Assembly (NCBI GenBank): GCA_004431415.1
Contig: QPMI01000454.1
Span: 1 to 64,000 of the forward strand
Direction of reading: 5' to 3'
DNA from: Cyanophora paradoxa
Taxonomy: Eukaryota > Glaucocystophyceae > Cyanophorales > Cyanophoraceae
Length of the DNA: 64,000 nt
The notes beneath the pieces are model-generated. The model did no database searches. It saw only the letters and a list, made by a program, of their open reading frames with translations, and was not told where the DNA came from. Shown here one piece after another: positions 52,330-62,682 of the stretch. A program made the translations under genes and the position numbers. Numbering within the stretch: the stretch's first letter is position 1; every line of letters starts with the position of its first letter.

Positions 52330-53774
52330 ATGATGAAGAACAGCACGCTTCGCGATGACGACACGGCCCTGGCGTCCAGGGCGCTCATTCCCCGTTTGCG
52401 GGTGCGCCCCCACGGCCACGCTGCAGATCCTGGTGTTATGTTGGAATTCTGACGCGGTTTTTCTGCAGGGGAGCGCTGTCGCCTGCAAGAAGAAGCGCGG
52501 CTGCAAGCCTGTCATGAAAATCAGCCGGCGCATCGACCGGAAGACGGGGCGAAAGGTGGTCGTCGTAAAGGAGAATGGCATGGTGTCATACGTCGTGCCC
52601 AGGGCGCTCAAGGGTGTCCTGAAGACTCATGTGAACGCTCCGGCCGCGGATGCCGCGAAGCTCCAGATTCGCAGTCTGGAAAACGATAACATCGTTCGCT
52701 TCATCCAGCTCTCCGGAAGCGATCAAAGCGTCGTCCGGCTTCGCGCGCCTTCGGCTTCTCAGAACGTCATCTGCTTCTTCGCGGAGAAGGGCTTCCCCAC
52801 CAACACGCCCGTCACCGTCACCGTCAAGGATGACGATGGCCTTGTTGACGCAATCGAGCTTCTTGTTCTCACCAAGGCCCAAGGTTCGCGGGCATCCCTG
52901 CATCCCGCTGGCCGTGAACGCGGCGTCTATGCTGACGGCGCATGCAATCGCTCGCGCAGCCTCCGACTACATGGACCTCGATGAATTTCTCGAGATGAAG
53001 GAGAAGGACAAGCGGACAGCAGCAGCCGCCGCCGCCACCGCCGCCGCCGCGGTCTCCGTTGCGGCCCAGCCCGCGGCGCCTGCCCCCGCGTGTCCGGCCG
53101 CCCTGGTTGTGGCCCCGCCCAATCCTCCCTCGCCACTTGCTGCGGCTGTTCCGTTAGCGCCGGTTTCGGCGCCTGCCCCCGTGTCCCCGGCCGCCTCGGC
53201 CGTGGCGTCGCCCGCGGCGCCCTCGCCGCCGGCTGCGGCCCGTCCCGTGGCGCCAAGATCGGCGCCTGCCCCCGCGTCTCCGGCCGCCCTTGCCGCGACC
53301 ATGCCCGCAGCGCCCTCCCCGGCGGCTGCGGCCGCCCCTGCGGTGCTCCTCCCGATCGGGGAGTTCGGCGGCAAGCTGGACGCGCTCCTCGGGCTCGGCG
53401 AGGGCGCGCCGGCCGCCCCCATCCCGGCCATGATCGATCAGCGCGACGGGGGCTTCAACGGGCTCCCGATGATCCTCCCCGGCCTGCCGGCGTCGGACGA
53501 CGAGGCCGGCGCGGAGGAGCACGCGCCCTTCGCGCTCGAGGGCGACGGCTGGACGCTCCTCGAGCAGCTCTTCGCCGCCCTCGGGTATGACCCCAGCGGG
53601 CTCCCGCTGGCCCTCGCTGCCCTCCCGGCCATCGGGCTGGCCGGCTCGCCATCCCCGGCACCGCCCCCGGTGGTCGACCCGGTCCTCCAGCTTTTCATCG
53701 AGAGTCTTCTGCTTGAGGCTGACGAGCTCATTAAGGTTGGCTCTTCTGCCCATGTCTGTTTTTTCCTGCCTTAA
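52330..53774 (+). CDS. Unknown protein, beta-rich N-terminus and Ala/Pro linker
   Basis: Three exons (52330-52401, 52469-52883, 52960-53774) close into a frame of 433 residues. Introns are GT-AG with branch-like TTCTGACG and GCTGACGG. After MMKNSTLRDDDTALASR comes a basic segment (ACKKKRGCKPVMKISRRIDR), then beta-type sequence with SLENDNIVRFIQLSGSDQSV and TPVTVTVKDDDGLVDAIELL, followed by YMDLDEFLEMKEKDKR. A low-complexity Ala/Pro linker of about 110 residues leads to an acidic, Leu-rich tail (ALEGDGWTLLEQLFAALGYD; VLQLFIESLLLEADELIKVG). No family recognised. The linker and basic patch would suit a nuclear protein, but this is only a guess. The second intron is required, because without it the frame closes near 52,984. 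Confidence 0.6.
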
Positions 53775-54590
53775 TCGCTCGGCGCAGGATGAAGCCAGTT
53801 TCTCGGGCGCCCCTTAGCTTTGGTTCTCGACACTACGCATCGCTTCTTGCAAGCGTAAAGATCGATTACCATGTTGGGAGCTCTTCCCTTTCCGTACGGT
53901 TTCTTCCTCAAGCCCTAGCTGCAGTAGACTCCAATCGTTTCCATTTTCCTCGCCAATTGCAAGCATGTCATCAATTTCGGAGGCGCAACGCTTCGTTGCG
54001 TTGACTTCGAGCTCGCCCCATTTGAATGTCCTTACAAGCTTTGCCCTAGTTCTTCAGCTGTACATTTTCACGGCCGTAGTTGGACCCCCTATCGACCCTC
54101 GTTAGCTCGTGTGGTCAAGGGGGCCCTTGTACATGTCATGTACGCATTCATGTCTCGTTCCGTCTCTCTCTTGCAATTGAACTTTGCCACGGCGTACGCG
54201 TGATCGGGGAGGGCGGCTTGACTTGCAATTGCAATTGCCAAGTTGGGGGCTCCGATCCGGATCCATATGCATGCCAGCTGCAGCTGCAGCTGCATGCGCA
54301 GGGCCGGCCGCGCGCGCGCGGGGGGCCGGCACCGGGCTGCAGCTGGGACGGCCGCGCGCGCGCACGGGGGGCCGGCACTGGGCTTTGCACTGCCGTCGCA
54401 CTGTACCCCTCTGGATTCTGCAGCGCCTTGCAATTGCGGCTAAGCGGGGGTTCAGCCTGCGTCGTCAGCCTTCAGAAGCACGCGCCGCATTCCTAGAAAG
54501 CTCACGATCATCGCAGCCTTCCCCGCGGTCGGTGCTGTCGGCCAGGCTGCGCTGCCTCGCCTGTATACGTACGGATCGCAAACAGCATAC
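53775..54590. other. Intergenic region with duplicated CpG-rich block
   Basis: Contains GCTGCAGCTGCAGCTGCA near 54,280 and two copies of a GCGCGCGCGGGGGCCGGCAC-like block followed by GGGCT (54,315-54,340 and 54,355-54,383). Open frames across it look like byproducts of the repeats. No gene supported. Confidence 0.45.
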
Positions 54591-57500
54591 GTGCGTGATA
54601 GCGTAGCATCGGTCATGTTCACGTTCTTCGCCCCTTGGCAGCTGCCGGCCTTCGCGCACGCGGCCACGCCGGCCCTCCCGACCGCGAACCGCATCCGCGC
54701 TAGCGCATGGAAGTCTGCCAACCTACAAGCATCGGTGACCGCCCGCGCGGGCGTGGGCCTCCGCGCCTTCTTCTTCAGCGGCAGTGCCCCGCCGCTCCGG
54801 GTGCAGCCAGCGACAAGCACTTTTGGCTCTCTTGATCGCATGACGCGAGCCGACGCTGCCAGTGGCGCGCGTGGCGGCCGTCGCGGCGGCGGGGGGCGCA
54901 GCGGCTCCCAGCTGCAGGTGGTCCCCACCGCTCGCGAACGTCCCTTCAGTCCCCGTCCGCTGACGGCGTGCGGACGTCCGCGCGCGCAGGCCGATTATGG
55001 CGCGCATCCGGCCGCCAGGAACCGCCAGATCCGTGCGAGCCGTGCCGCGAGCGGCGATCCTGAGCAGGCAGCGCCTCGGGGCGCTTTCCAGGCCGGGTAT
55101 CCCGCCGCCGACGGAGCTCGCGACGGCACGCGCGGAGGCCGCAGTCGTCGCGGTGGCGGGCGCGGTGGCAGTCGCGGCGGCGTGGGAGATCGGCCCCAGT
55201 CGGCCCAGCAGCGCCCCCGGTCTGCCCTGCAGCAGCCGCAGCAGCAGCCGCAGCGTGGGCAGCGTGCGCCGCCCGCCGAGGCCGGTGCCAACGGCTCCGC
55301 CCCCGCGGCGGACGTTGTGACGCGGCACCACACCCACGGCCACGGCGACGGCGGCCACCAGTGAGCCGGGGCCCCGTTCGCCCGTTCCCGTACTCGACCC
55401 TGAAACCCTCTTAGGTACGCTCACCCCGTGAACATCCACACCGTGCTATTTCTTTCTCTCCTCTCAAACTGGCCCCGCCTGAAACCGAGGCAGGACGACG
55501 CGGTGAACGTGCACACGGCGTCCAAGCAGCCGTTCAGCTCGATGCCCCTCAGCCCGGCCACCGTCCAGGCCATGGAGAGCCCGGAAGGTCCGCCGGCCTC
55601 GCTCTCCGCGCCCGCCGTACCCCCCTGATCGCCTCTTCGAGCAGGCTTCGGCTTCCACTACAGTGCGCTCTGTTGCCCGCGATCCGCTCACCGCTGCCCA
55701 ACCCCGTACCCCCAGTGACCGAGATCCAGGCGCTCGCGTACCAGCACCTCCTCGCCGGTGAGGACCTCCTCGCGCGCGCCAAGACCGGCTCCGGAAAGAC
55801 CCTCGGTTCGACTCCCCCCGCCGCCGGGTTTTTCCCTGAGAATCTAACGGAAGCGCAGCATTTATGGTACCCGTCGTGGAGGCCCTCCTCCGCCGCCGCT
55901 CCTCCGGTACCCCCCCCCCCCCCCCCCCCCCGCTGCCTCCAAATCTCCATGAATAACCCCGCGGCTGTGAAGGCATCGGGGCGCTGGTGCTGACGCCAAC
56001 GCGCGAGCTAGCCCTCCAGATCGAGCAGCAGGTCAAGGTCCTGGTGCGTACCCCCTCCCCCCCCCCCCCCGCCTGAAGAGGGTGCAGCTGAGCTTCCACG
56101 CCTCGCTGTCGGTCTTCACGGTGATGGGCGGCACGAACATGCGCACCGAGGCCGCCCGCCTCCTCGGCCGCCAGGTCCATCCCGCCCCCCGCTCCCCACG
56201 CCATCTTCTCCTGAAGGGCCGCCAGGGCCCGCCCTCGATCCTCATCGCCACCCCGGGCCGCCTGGTCGACCACATTCAAGTGCCCGCCCCGCCCCCCGCC
56301 CCCCGCCCGGCCCCGTCAGCCCTGCGACCGTGGGCAGAACACGCGGGGGTTCACGGAGGCGCTGACGCGGGAGCTGCGCGTGCTCGTCCTCGACGAGGCC
56401 GACCGCATGCTCGACCAGGGCTTCCAGCCCCAGGTGGAGGCGGCCCCGCCCCCGCCCCGGCCCCGGCGCCCACCCCGCCCCAGATGGAGAAGATCCTGGC
56501 CGTCCTCCCCCGCAACGGCCGCCAGACGGCCCTCTTCTCGGCGACCCTGCAGGGCTCCGTGCAGGGCATCAAGCGCGCCCCCCGCGCCCCCGAGCGCGCC
56601 GTCGGCGGGCTCTGACGGGGAGGGGCCGCTGGCAGGAACCTGTCGCTGCGGGCGGACCACGCCTTCGTGTCGACCGTGCGCGAGGACGAGGCCCTCACCA
56701 ACGCCCGCTGCAAGCAGGCCCGCCCCCGCCCCCTCTTCCCTCCCGTCCGCCCTTGGATGGACCCTGGGGCCTGAGCGCGGCCCGCCCGCAGGAGGTGGTC
56801 GTCGCGCCGGACTCGGCCTACTTCCACACCGTCGCCCAGGCGCCCTCTCCGCCCCCCTGCGCCCCGCCTCTTCTCAGGGCGGGGCAGATCCTGCAGGCGA
56901 ACCGCCACTGCAAGACAATCGTCTTCTTCCCGGTTCCGCGCCCCCTCCACCGCGGCGCCCGCCCCGCTGACCGCGGGCGGGCAGACGACGCGGCTGGTGG
57001 ACTTTGCGGAGGAGGCCTTCCGGCTCCTCGGCATCCCCGTCGTCAAGCTCACGGCCCGCCCCCGCGCCCCGGGCCCCCGTCCGCCGCCCTGAGGCGGGCG
57101 CCCCGCAGGGCCGCATGTCCCAGGCGAGCCGAACCAGGACCTTCTTCTCCTTCTGCGACGCCCCCGGCAGGTCCGCCTTCCTTCCCCGGCCCCCGCCCTC
57201 CCCGCCCCGCGTCTCACCGCCTCGCGCAGCGCCGGGGGCGGCTCGGGCGGCGTGATGGTCTGCACGGACGTGGCCGCCCGCGGCCTCGACATCCCCGACG
57301 TCGAGGTTCGACTCCGCGCGGTTCCTTTCGCAAGCTCGGGTTTGATTCTGGATCCTGAGAGCTCCCCCGCAGCTGATTGTACAGGCCGGCATCCCGTCCG
57401 CTGTGGTGCGCTGCCTTCAGATCCTGTACCCCGAATCGAAGGCTTGACGTCCGTACCCCCGCAGGAGGAGTACATCCACCGCATCGGCCGCACGGCCCGC

Positions 57501-58570
57501 GCCGGCAACACCGGCCGCGCGGTTTGCGCTTTTCGTACCCCTGCCTTCGTGTTCTAAAGTACCCCCTCCAGGTCCTGGTGATCCGCGAGTTCGAATCGCC
57601 GTTTCTCTCGAACCTGCAGGTGGGCGCCCCTGTACCCCCCGCGCTACAGCTAGATCCTCACCAGACCCCAGCGCAAGAACATCACGTTGGAGCACGTCGC
57701 GGCGCCCGTCGAACAGGCCTCCGCCGAGGCCGCCCGCGCCGCAGTGCGCTGTACCCCCTCCGAGCGGGTGTTTGAGATGACGCCGTGCCCCGCAGATCCA
57801 GCAGCTCGTGCGCTCGGACCGGGAGCTCGCGAAGAGCGCGCACAACGCCTACCGGACCTTCCTGGGGTACTACGTAGGCGCCTGCAAGCAGTGCGGCCTC
57901 TCCAAGCCGGAGATGGTGCCCCCGCCTCCCTTCGCCCCCCCGCTGTGCTCTCATACCCCTCAGATCGCCCGCGCCTTCGACTTCGCGTACTCCATTGGCA
58001 TCGGTGGCCCCCCCCCACCCCTCCCCCCCTCTGCCCCATCCCCCTCCTCCCCTCCCGATCCCCCTACCCCCCACTTCCCCCCCCCTACCCCCTCCCCTCC
58101 CCCTCTCTCCCCCTTCCCCTCTTCCCCTCCCGCTCGCCCCTGCCCCCTTCCCCCCCCCCCCCCCCCCCCTTCCTCACGCCTGGCAGACCGGGTGGGGCCG
58201 ATCGAGGCGCGCACGGTCGGGAAGATGGGCCTCACCAAGGAGATGTTCGCCGCCGCCGAGCGCCAGTACTACGGCGCCACCGTGCGGCCGCCTCCCAGCC
58301 ACCTTGGCGAGGGCCCGCTCTGACCGTGCCGCCGCCCACGCGCAGCTCGGCGGCGCCAGCGTGCAGCCCGCCGCCCCGCGCCCTCCCCGCGATCGCCCGG
58401 CCCCCGCAGGCCCCCGCCGCGCACCGCAGGGCGCCGAGCGCCCCGCGCTGCAAACTGAAGCTGAAGTGCGAGATCGGTTCAATCTCAAGCTCGAATCCAG
58501 TGCCTATCGAGATGCTGGCAGAAGCGGTGTCACGGATGGCGCCCACGGCGCAGCACGCTGCCAGAGATAA
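54591..58570 (+). CDS. DEAD-box RNA helicase, MSS116-like
   Basis: Start at 54,591 or 54,615. The N-terminus is Ala/Arg-rich with a hydrophobic start, possibly an organelle presequence, then an RGG-rich segment (RGGRSRRGGGRGGSRGG). Helicase motifs follow across many short introns: MTEIQALAYQHLLAGEDLLA (Q motif region), RAKTGSGKT (motif I), GALVLTPTRELALQIEQQVK (Ia), ILIATPGRLVDHIQ (Ib), VLVLDEADRMLDQGF (II), QTALFSATLQ (III), CKTIVFFP (IV), MVCTDVAARGLDIPDVE (V) and EYIHRIGRTARAGNTGRAV (VI). The C-terminal exons have HNAYRTFLGYY, IARAFDFAYSIG and GKMGLTKEMF, the extension seen in MSS116-type helicases of mitochondria and plastids. The gene ends at 58,570 (GAARCQR). Introns carry long C-runs at 55,910-55,931 and 58,150-58,169. 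Family assignment is strong; the subcellular site is inferred. Confidence 0.88.
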
Positions 58571-58660
58571 GAGGGGGGGGGGGGGGGGGGGGGGGATGAC
58601 AGAGGGACGGAGGGTTATTCCACATCACGGGCTCGGCTGCGGCATGTGTGCGGTCAGAGG

Positions 58661-59720
58661 TCACGCTTTGACAGGAAGGCAGCCGGCCGCACCGAGGCCT
58701 CGTCGAGCGTGCCCTCCATCTCCTCGAACTTGCGCTTCATGGTGCGCTGGAACGCGTTCTCCATGTTGCGCTTGAACTCCTCCTCCATCTCCTCGAACTT
58801 GCGCTTCGTGGTGCGCTTGAGCTGCTCGAGCGCGCTCGCTGTGGCCGCTCTCGCCCGCCGCTCTGCCTCCAGCTCCCGCCGCGCCTCCTCGGCTGCACCC
58901 TGCGACGCGGTCAGGACTCTGGCGGCCCCGAGCTTGACGCCCAGCACGGCCTCGGGCCCACTCGCCTTCAGACGCACGTTCTCCTCCTCCAGCTTCCGCC
59001 ACGCCTCCTCGGCTGCACCCTGCGACGCAATCGCCACCTCCAGCTCCGCCTGCTTCGCGGCGGCATCGGCAAGCAGAGAGCTCTGTCCGGAGCCGCCAAG
59101 TAAGCGGTGTCGGGTTGACCCCCGCGGAAACGCAGATCCAGACCTGCTCGCGCCGGATGGCCGCCGCCTCCTCCTGTGCCGCCGCCAGCGCCCCCTCTGC
59201 TTTCTTCGCCCTCTGCAGCAGCTGCGCGGGTTCCAGCCCCTTGGGCCCGATCTCAACGAGGAAGGCGAGCGTGCCGCCGCACAGGAAGCCGGCCGCCGGG
59301 TCCGCCACGAGGGCGAGAGATTGGAAACAATGCCGTCCGAGGCTGACCATCGATTCTTTCATTTTGCAATTAGCCACCACGTCCTTGGTTGGGTCCTTGT
59401 TTAGGAGCTTGATGGTGAAGTCAGTCTTGAATGGAGCGCCATCTGCTTGTTCCAGATAAACCGCGAGGTGCTCCTTGCTCCTGCCGTCGCCGTTCTGCCC
59501 GTTCGGAGCTACCACCAATTTCCTGCTGACAAATGAGCTGGATCGCTTGCCACGAGATGCGGGTGGCACACCACTGCCTGTTGTTCTCCGGCATGACTAA
59601 GATGCATCTGCGCCCCTCGCCCGCCGCCTCCTTTCGCTTGAGGTAGTTCGGCACAATGACCACAAACGACTCGCGCTGCGGGGCCGGTGCGTCATGCGGC
59701 GAAAATATCCATCCGTCCAA
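58661..59720 (-). CDS. MATH-domain unit followed by a coiled coil (3' part of the TRAF-like locus)
   Basis: The first MATH half reads RESFVVIVPNYLKRKEAAGE and NNRQWCATRI (59,600-59,680). The second reads KEHLAVYLEQADGAPFKTDF and PAAGFLCGGTLAFLVEIGPK (59,260-59,480). It runs on as RAKKAEGALAAAQEEAAAIR, then after an intron a long coiled coil (KQAELEVAIASQGAAEEAWR; LEQLKRTTKRKFEEMEEEF; NMENAFQRTMKRKFEEMEG) to about 58,661. Only this copy has the coiled coil. It could be the 3' end of one long gene that begins with the RING at 62.6 kb, or a separate gene. MATH domains mediate trimeric partner binding in TRAF proteins. It is convergent with the DEAD-box gene. Confidence 0.6.
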
Positions 59721-60394
59721 CCGAACTATGTATACGAAATGTAGCGCACCCCCTCAAGCGCCGTGTGGAGCACCTCCAGTCTCTGCCGTACGCGCTGCTC
59801 GCTCTCTAGCTGTTCCTGAGCGAGCCCCTGCCATGTCAGCCCGAGCCACGACCCCCGTACATGCGCAGGGCAATGACTCACCAGCAGCTGCGCGGCGTCC
59901 GGCCCCTTGGGCCCGATCTCGACGAGGAAGGTAAGCGTGCCGCCGCACAGGAAGCCGGCCGCCGGGTCCGCCACTTGGCAGAGATCCTCGAAACGTGACC
60001 GTCCGAAGCTGTCCTCTGATTCCTTCATTTTGCAATTATCCACCACGTCTTTGGTTGGGCCCTTGTTCAGGAGCTTGATGGTGAAGTCGGTCTTGAATGG
60101 AGCGCCATCTGCTCGTTCCAGATAAACTGCGAGGTGCTCCTTGCTCCTGCCGTCGCCGTCGCTGTCGCTGTTCTCCCCGTTCGGAGCTACCACCAATTTC
60201 CTGCTGACAAATGAGCTCCGGGGATCCAATGGACCGCCTGCGACGAGATGCGGGTGGCACACCACTGCCTGTTGTTCTCGGGTGTGAATGTGTTGTATCT
60301 GCGCCCCTCACCCGAATCCTCCTTCCGCTTAAGGTAGTTCGGCACAATGACCACGAACGACTCGCGCTGCGGGGCCGGTGCGTCATACGGCGAA
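59707..60394 (-). CDS. MATH-domain tandem copy A (688-bp unit)
   Basis: Encodes a full MATH domain in two exon-like halves: RESFVVIVPNYLKRKEDSGE with NNRQWCATRI, then SKEHLAVYLERADGAPFKTD and ADPAAGFLCGGTLTFLVEIG. A short helix follows (LAQEQLESEQRVRQRLEVLH). The same sequence repeats almost base for base in the next unit. Whether the units are separate genes or successive domains of one protein cannot be told; no obvious promoter or start separates them. Confidence 0.55.
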
Positions 60395-61081
60395 ATCCAT
60401 CCGTCCAACCGAACTATGTATACGAAATGTAGCGCACTCCCTCAAGCGTCGTGTGGAGCACCTCCAGTCTCTGCCGTACGCGCTGCTCGCTCTCTAGCTG
60501 TTCCTGAGCGAGCCCCTGCCATGTCAGCCCGAGCCACGACCCCCGTACATGCGCAGGGCAATGACTCACCAGCAGCTGCGCGGCGTCCGGCCCCTTGGGC
60601 CCGATCTCGACGAGGAAGGCGAGCGTGCCGCCGCACAGGAAGCCGGCCGCCGGGTCCGCCACGTGGCAGAGATCCTTGAAACGTGACCGTCCGAAGCTGT
60701 CCTCTGATTCCTTCATTTTGCAATTATCCACCACGTCTTTGGTTGGGTCCTTGTTTAGGAGCTTGATGGTGAAGTCGGTCTTGAATGGAGCGCCATCTGC
60801 TCGTTCCAGATAAACTGCGAGGTGCTCCTTGCTCCTGCCGTCGCCGTCGCTGTCGCTGTTCTCCCCGTTCGGAGCTACCACCAATTTCCTGCTGACAAAT
60901 GAGCTCCGGGGATCCAATGGACCGCCTGCGACGAGATGCGGGTGGCACACCACTGCCTGTTGTTCTCGGGTGTGAATGTGTTGTATCTGCGCCCCTCACC
61001 CGAATCCTCCTTCCGCTTGAGGTAGTTCGGCACAATGACCACGAACGACTCGCGCTGCGGGGCCGTGCGTCATGCGGCGAA
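60395..61081 (-). CDS. MATH-domain tandem copy B (687-bp unit)
   Basis: Near-identical to copy A over its length; differences I see are single bases (for example GGCGAGCGT for GGTAAGCGT, and CACGTGGCA for CACTTGGCA). It holds the same MATH halves and the same C-terminal helix. Such identity means a very recent duplication, or gene conversion. Confidence 0.55.
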
Positions 61082-61210
61082 ATCCATCCGTCCAACCGAA
61101 CTATGTATACGAAATGTAGCGCACCCCCTCAAGCGCCGTGTGGAGCACCTCCAGTCTCTGCCGTACGCGCTGCTCGCTCTCTAGCTGTTCCTGAGCGAGC
61201 CCCTGCCATG

Positions 61211-62649
61211 TCAGCCCGATCGCGAGCCACAACCCCGTACATGCGCAGGGCAATGACTCACCAGCAGCTGCGCGGCATCCGGCCCCTTGGGCCCGATCTC
61301 GACGAGGAAAAGAAGCGCGCCGCCATGAAGGAAGCCAGCCGCAGGATCTGCCAGCGTTGAGAGAGTCTTGAAATACGCATCACCATGTTCGACTTTGGGA
61401 TCATCCATCTCCGCATCCCAAGAGACATTCTTGGTCCGGTCCTTGTTCACGAGCTTGATGGTGAAGTCGGTCTGGAATGGAGCGCCATCTGCTCGCTGCA
61501 GGAAGACTCCGAGGTAATCCTCGAGGTCTTCATCATCATCGTCCTTAGTCCCGTTCAAATTCATGCGCATTTGCCTGCGGGGCTTTTGAAAATTTGAAAT
61601 CTAGATCTAGAGGCCTATAGCTAGGGAATATATATTAATCTCGAATGCGAAAGCGACGGGATCTGGCGGGCGGGAAGCAAACAAACCACGGGCAATGCTC
61701 GCTGTCGCGATCGCCAGCATGCGCAGCTGGCGCGATGGTAATGGAGCCTCGCCCCTCGCCTGTTTCCTCCTTTCGCTCGAGGTAGTTCGGCACCGTGACG
61801 AGAAACGACGCGTGCTGCGGGGCCACACACACATGAGGTGAAGACCGTCATAGCTAGTTATGATACTGACCCCCTCATCACGTGGACGTGGACGTGCACG
61901 TGCACGTGGCTCTTGACGAAGGTGCCGGCACTTCGCCTCGTGCGCCTGCCAGGGCGTACGCTTGTCAGGATCAGCCCTCAAAGCTCGCGAGCCGCTGGGC
62001 CCAGATGCCGAGCGGACGGTGCACGAGAACGCACGGCGAGGTTGTCAGGGTGCATGCGCCTCTTGCAGCCGGCCGCGGTGCCTCTGCACGCCTGCTTTGC
62101 CTGGCATCCATGACCGTGCCTTTCACGCTTCCAGAGGGGGCCCTCCCAATCGCAGCCGTCGTCTTTGAAAGGGCAGCTGAGAATACAAATTAATGCTATC
62201 ATAGTATGATCTATAGATTTGGAAGTCTGGAGCAGCGCGCCAGCGCGTTTGCTTGTAATTATGGTCAGCGATCGCGACGCACAAGGTGGACCTCTGGCGG
62301 AGCTCGCCCTCGACGTCCTTGTTCTCCTCGGAGGCGTCCTTTCTGATCTCCTGTCGGCACCTGCCCAGTCGCAGACGTCCGCGCGCGGCCCCAATCAACA
62401 AATGCTCATGTAAAAGCCTATACAGTTAGAGCTAGATATAGCTATAGGGCGAGGGGACACGCACGTCGGGCACGTGACCACGGCGCCGTTCCTGAAGAGC
62501 TCATCGTGGCAAACCTTGCAGAACGTGTGCTTTCCCGGGCAGCTGACGCGCATGGGGCCCTCAAAGATGCAGAAGCAGATGGGGCAGTGGAGGTCGTCGT
62601 TCACGCTCGGAGGATTCACGAACATCCCAGTCTCACGAGCCCTGGCCAT
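61211..62649 (-). CDS. TRAF-like protein: RING finger, TRAF-type zinc finger, MATH domain
   Basis: Start probably 62,649 (MARARETGMFVNPPS); 62,682 is also open. The RING is C3HC4: CPICFCIFEGPMRVSC, GKHTFCKVCHDELF, VTCPTC, the last continuing after an intron at 62,395 as RQEIRKDASEENKDVEGEL. A further exon near 62,170 has CPFKDDGCDWEGPLWKRERH followed by GHGC, a TRAF-type zinc finger. A MATH domain follows: SFLVTVPNYLERKEETGEG (61,750), then VFLQRADGAPFQTDFTIKLV (61,490) and DPAAGFLHGGALLFLVEIGP (61,310). RING + zf-TRAF + MATH is the layout of TRAF-type E3 ubiquitin ligases. It lies upstream of the MATH tandem copies on the same strand and may be the 5' end of the same transcription unit. Confidence 0.65.
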
Positions 62650-62682
62650 GTTTCTGGATCTAGATCTGCCACACCTGCGCAT

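Larger units (their letters stand above)
59707..61325. repeat. Tandem segmental duplication, period about 688 bp
   Basis: ATCCATCCGTCCAACCGAAC recurs at 59,707, 60,395 and 61,082, giving periods of 688 and 687. The third copy follows the first two to about 61,325 and then diverges. The first two are full-length and nearly identical. Confidence 0.9.
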
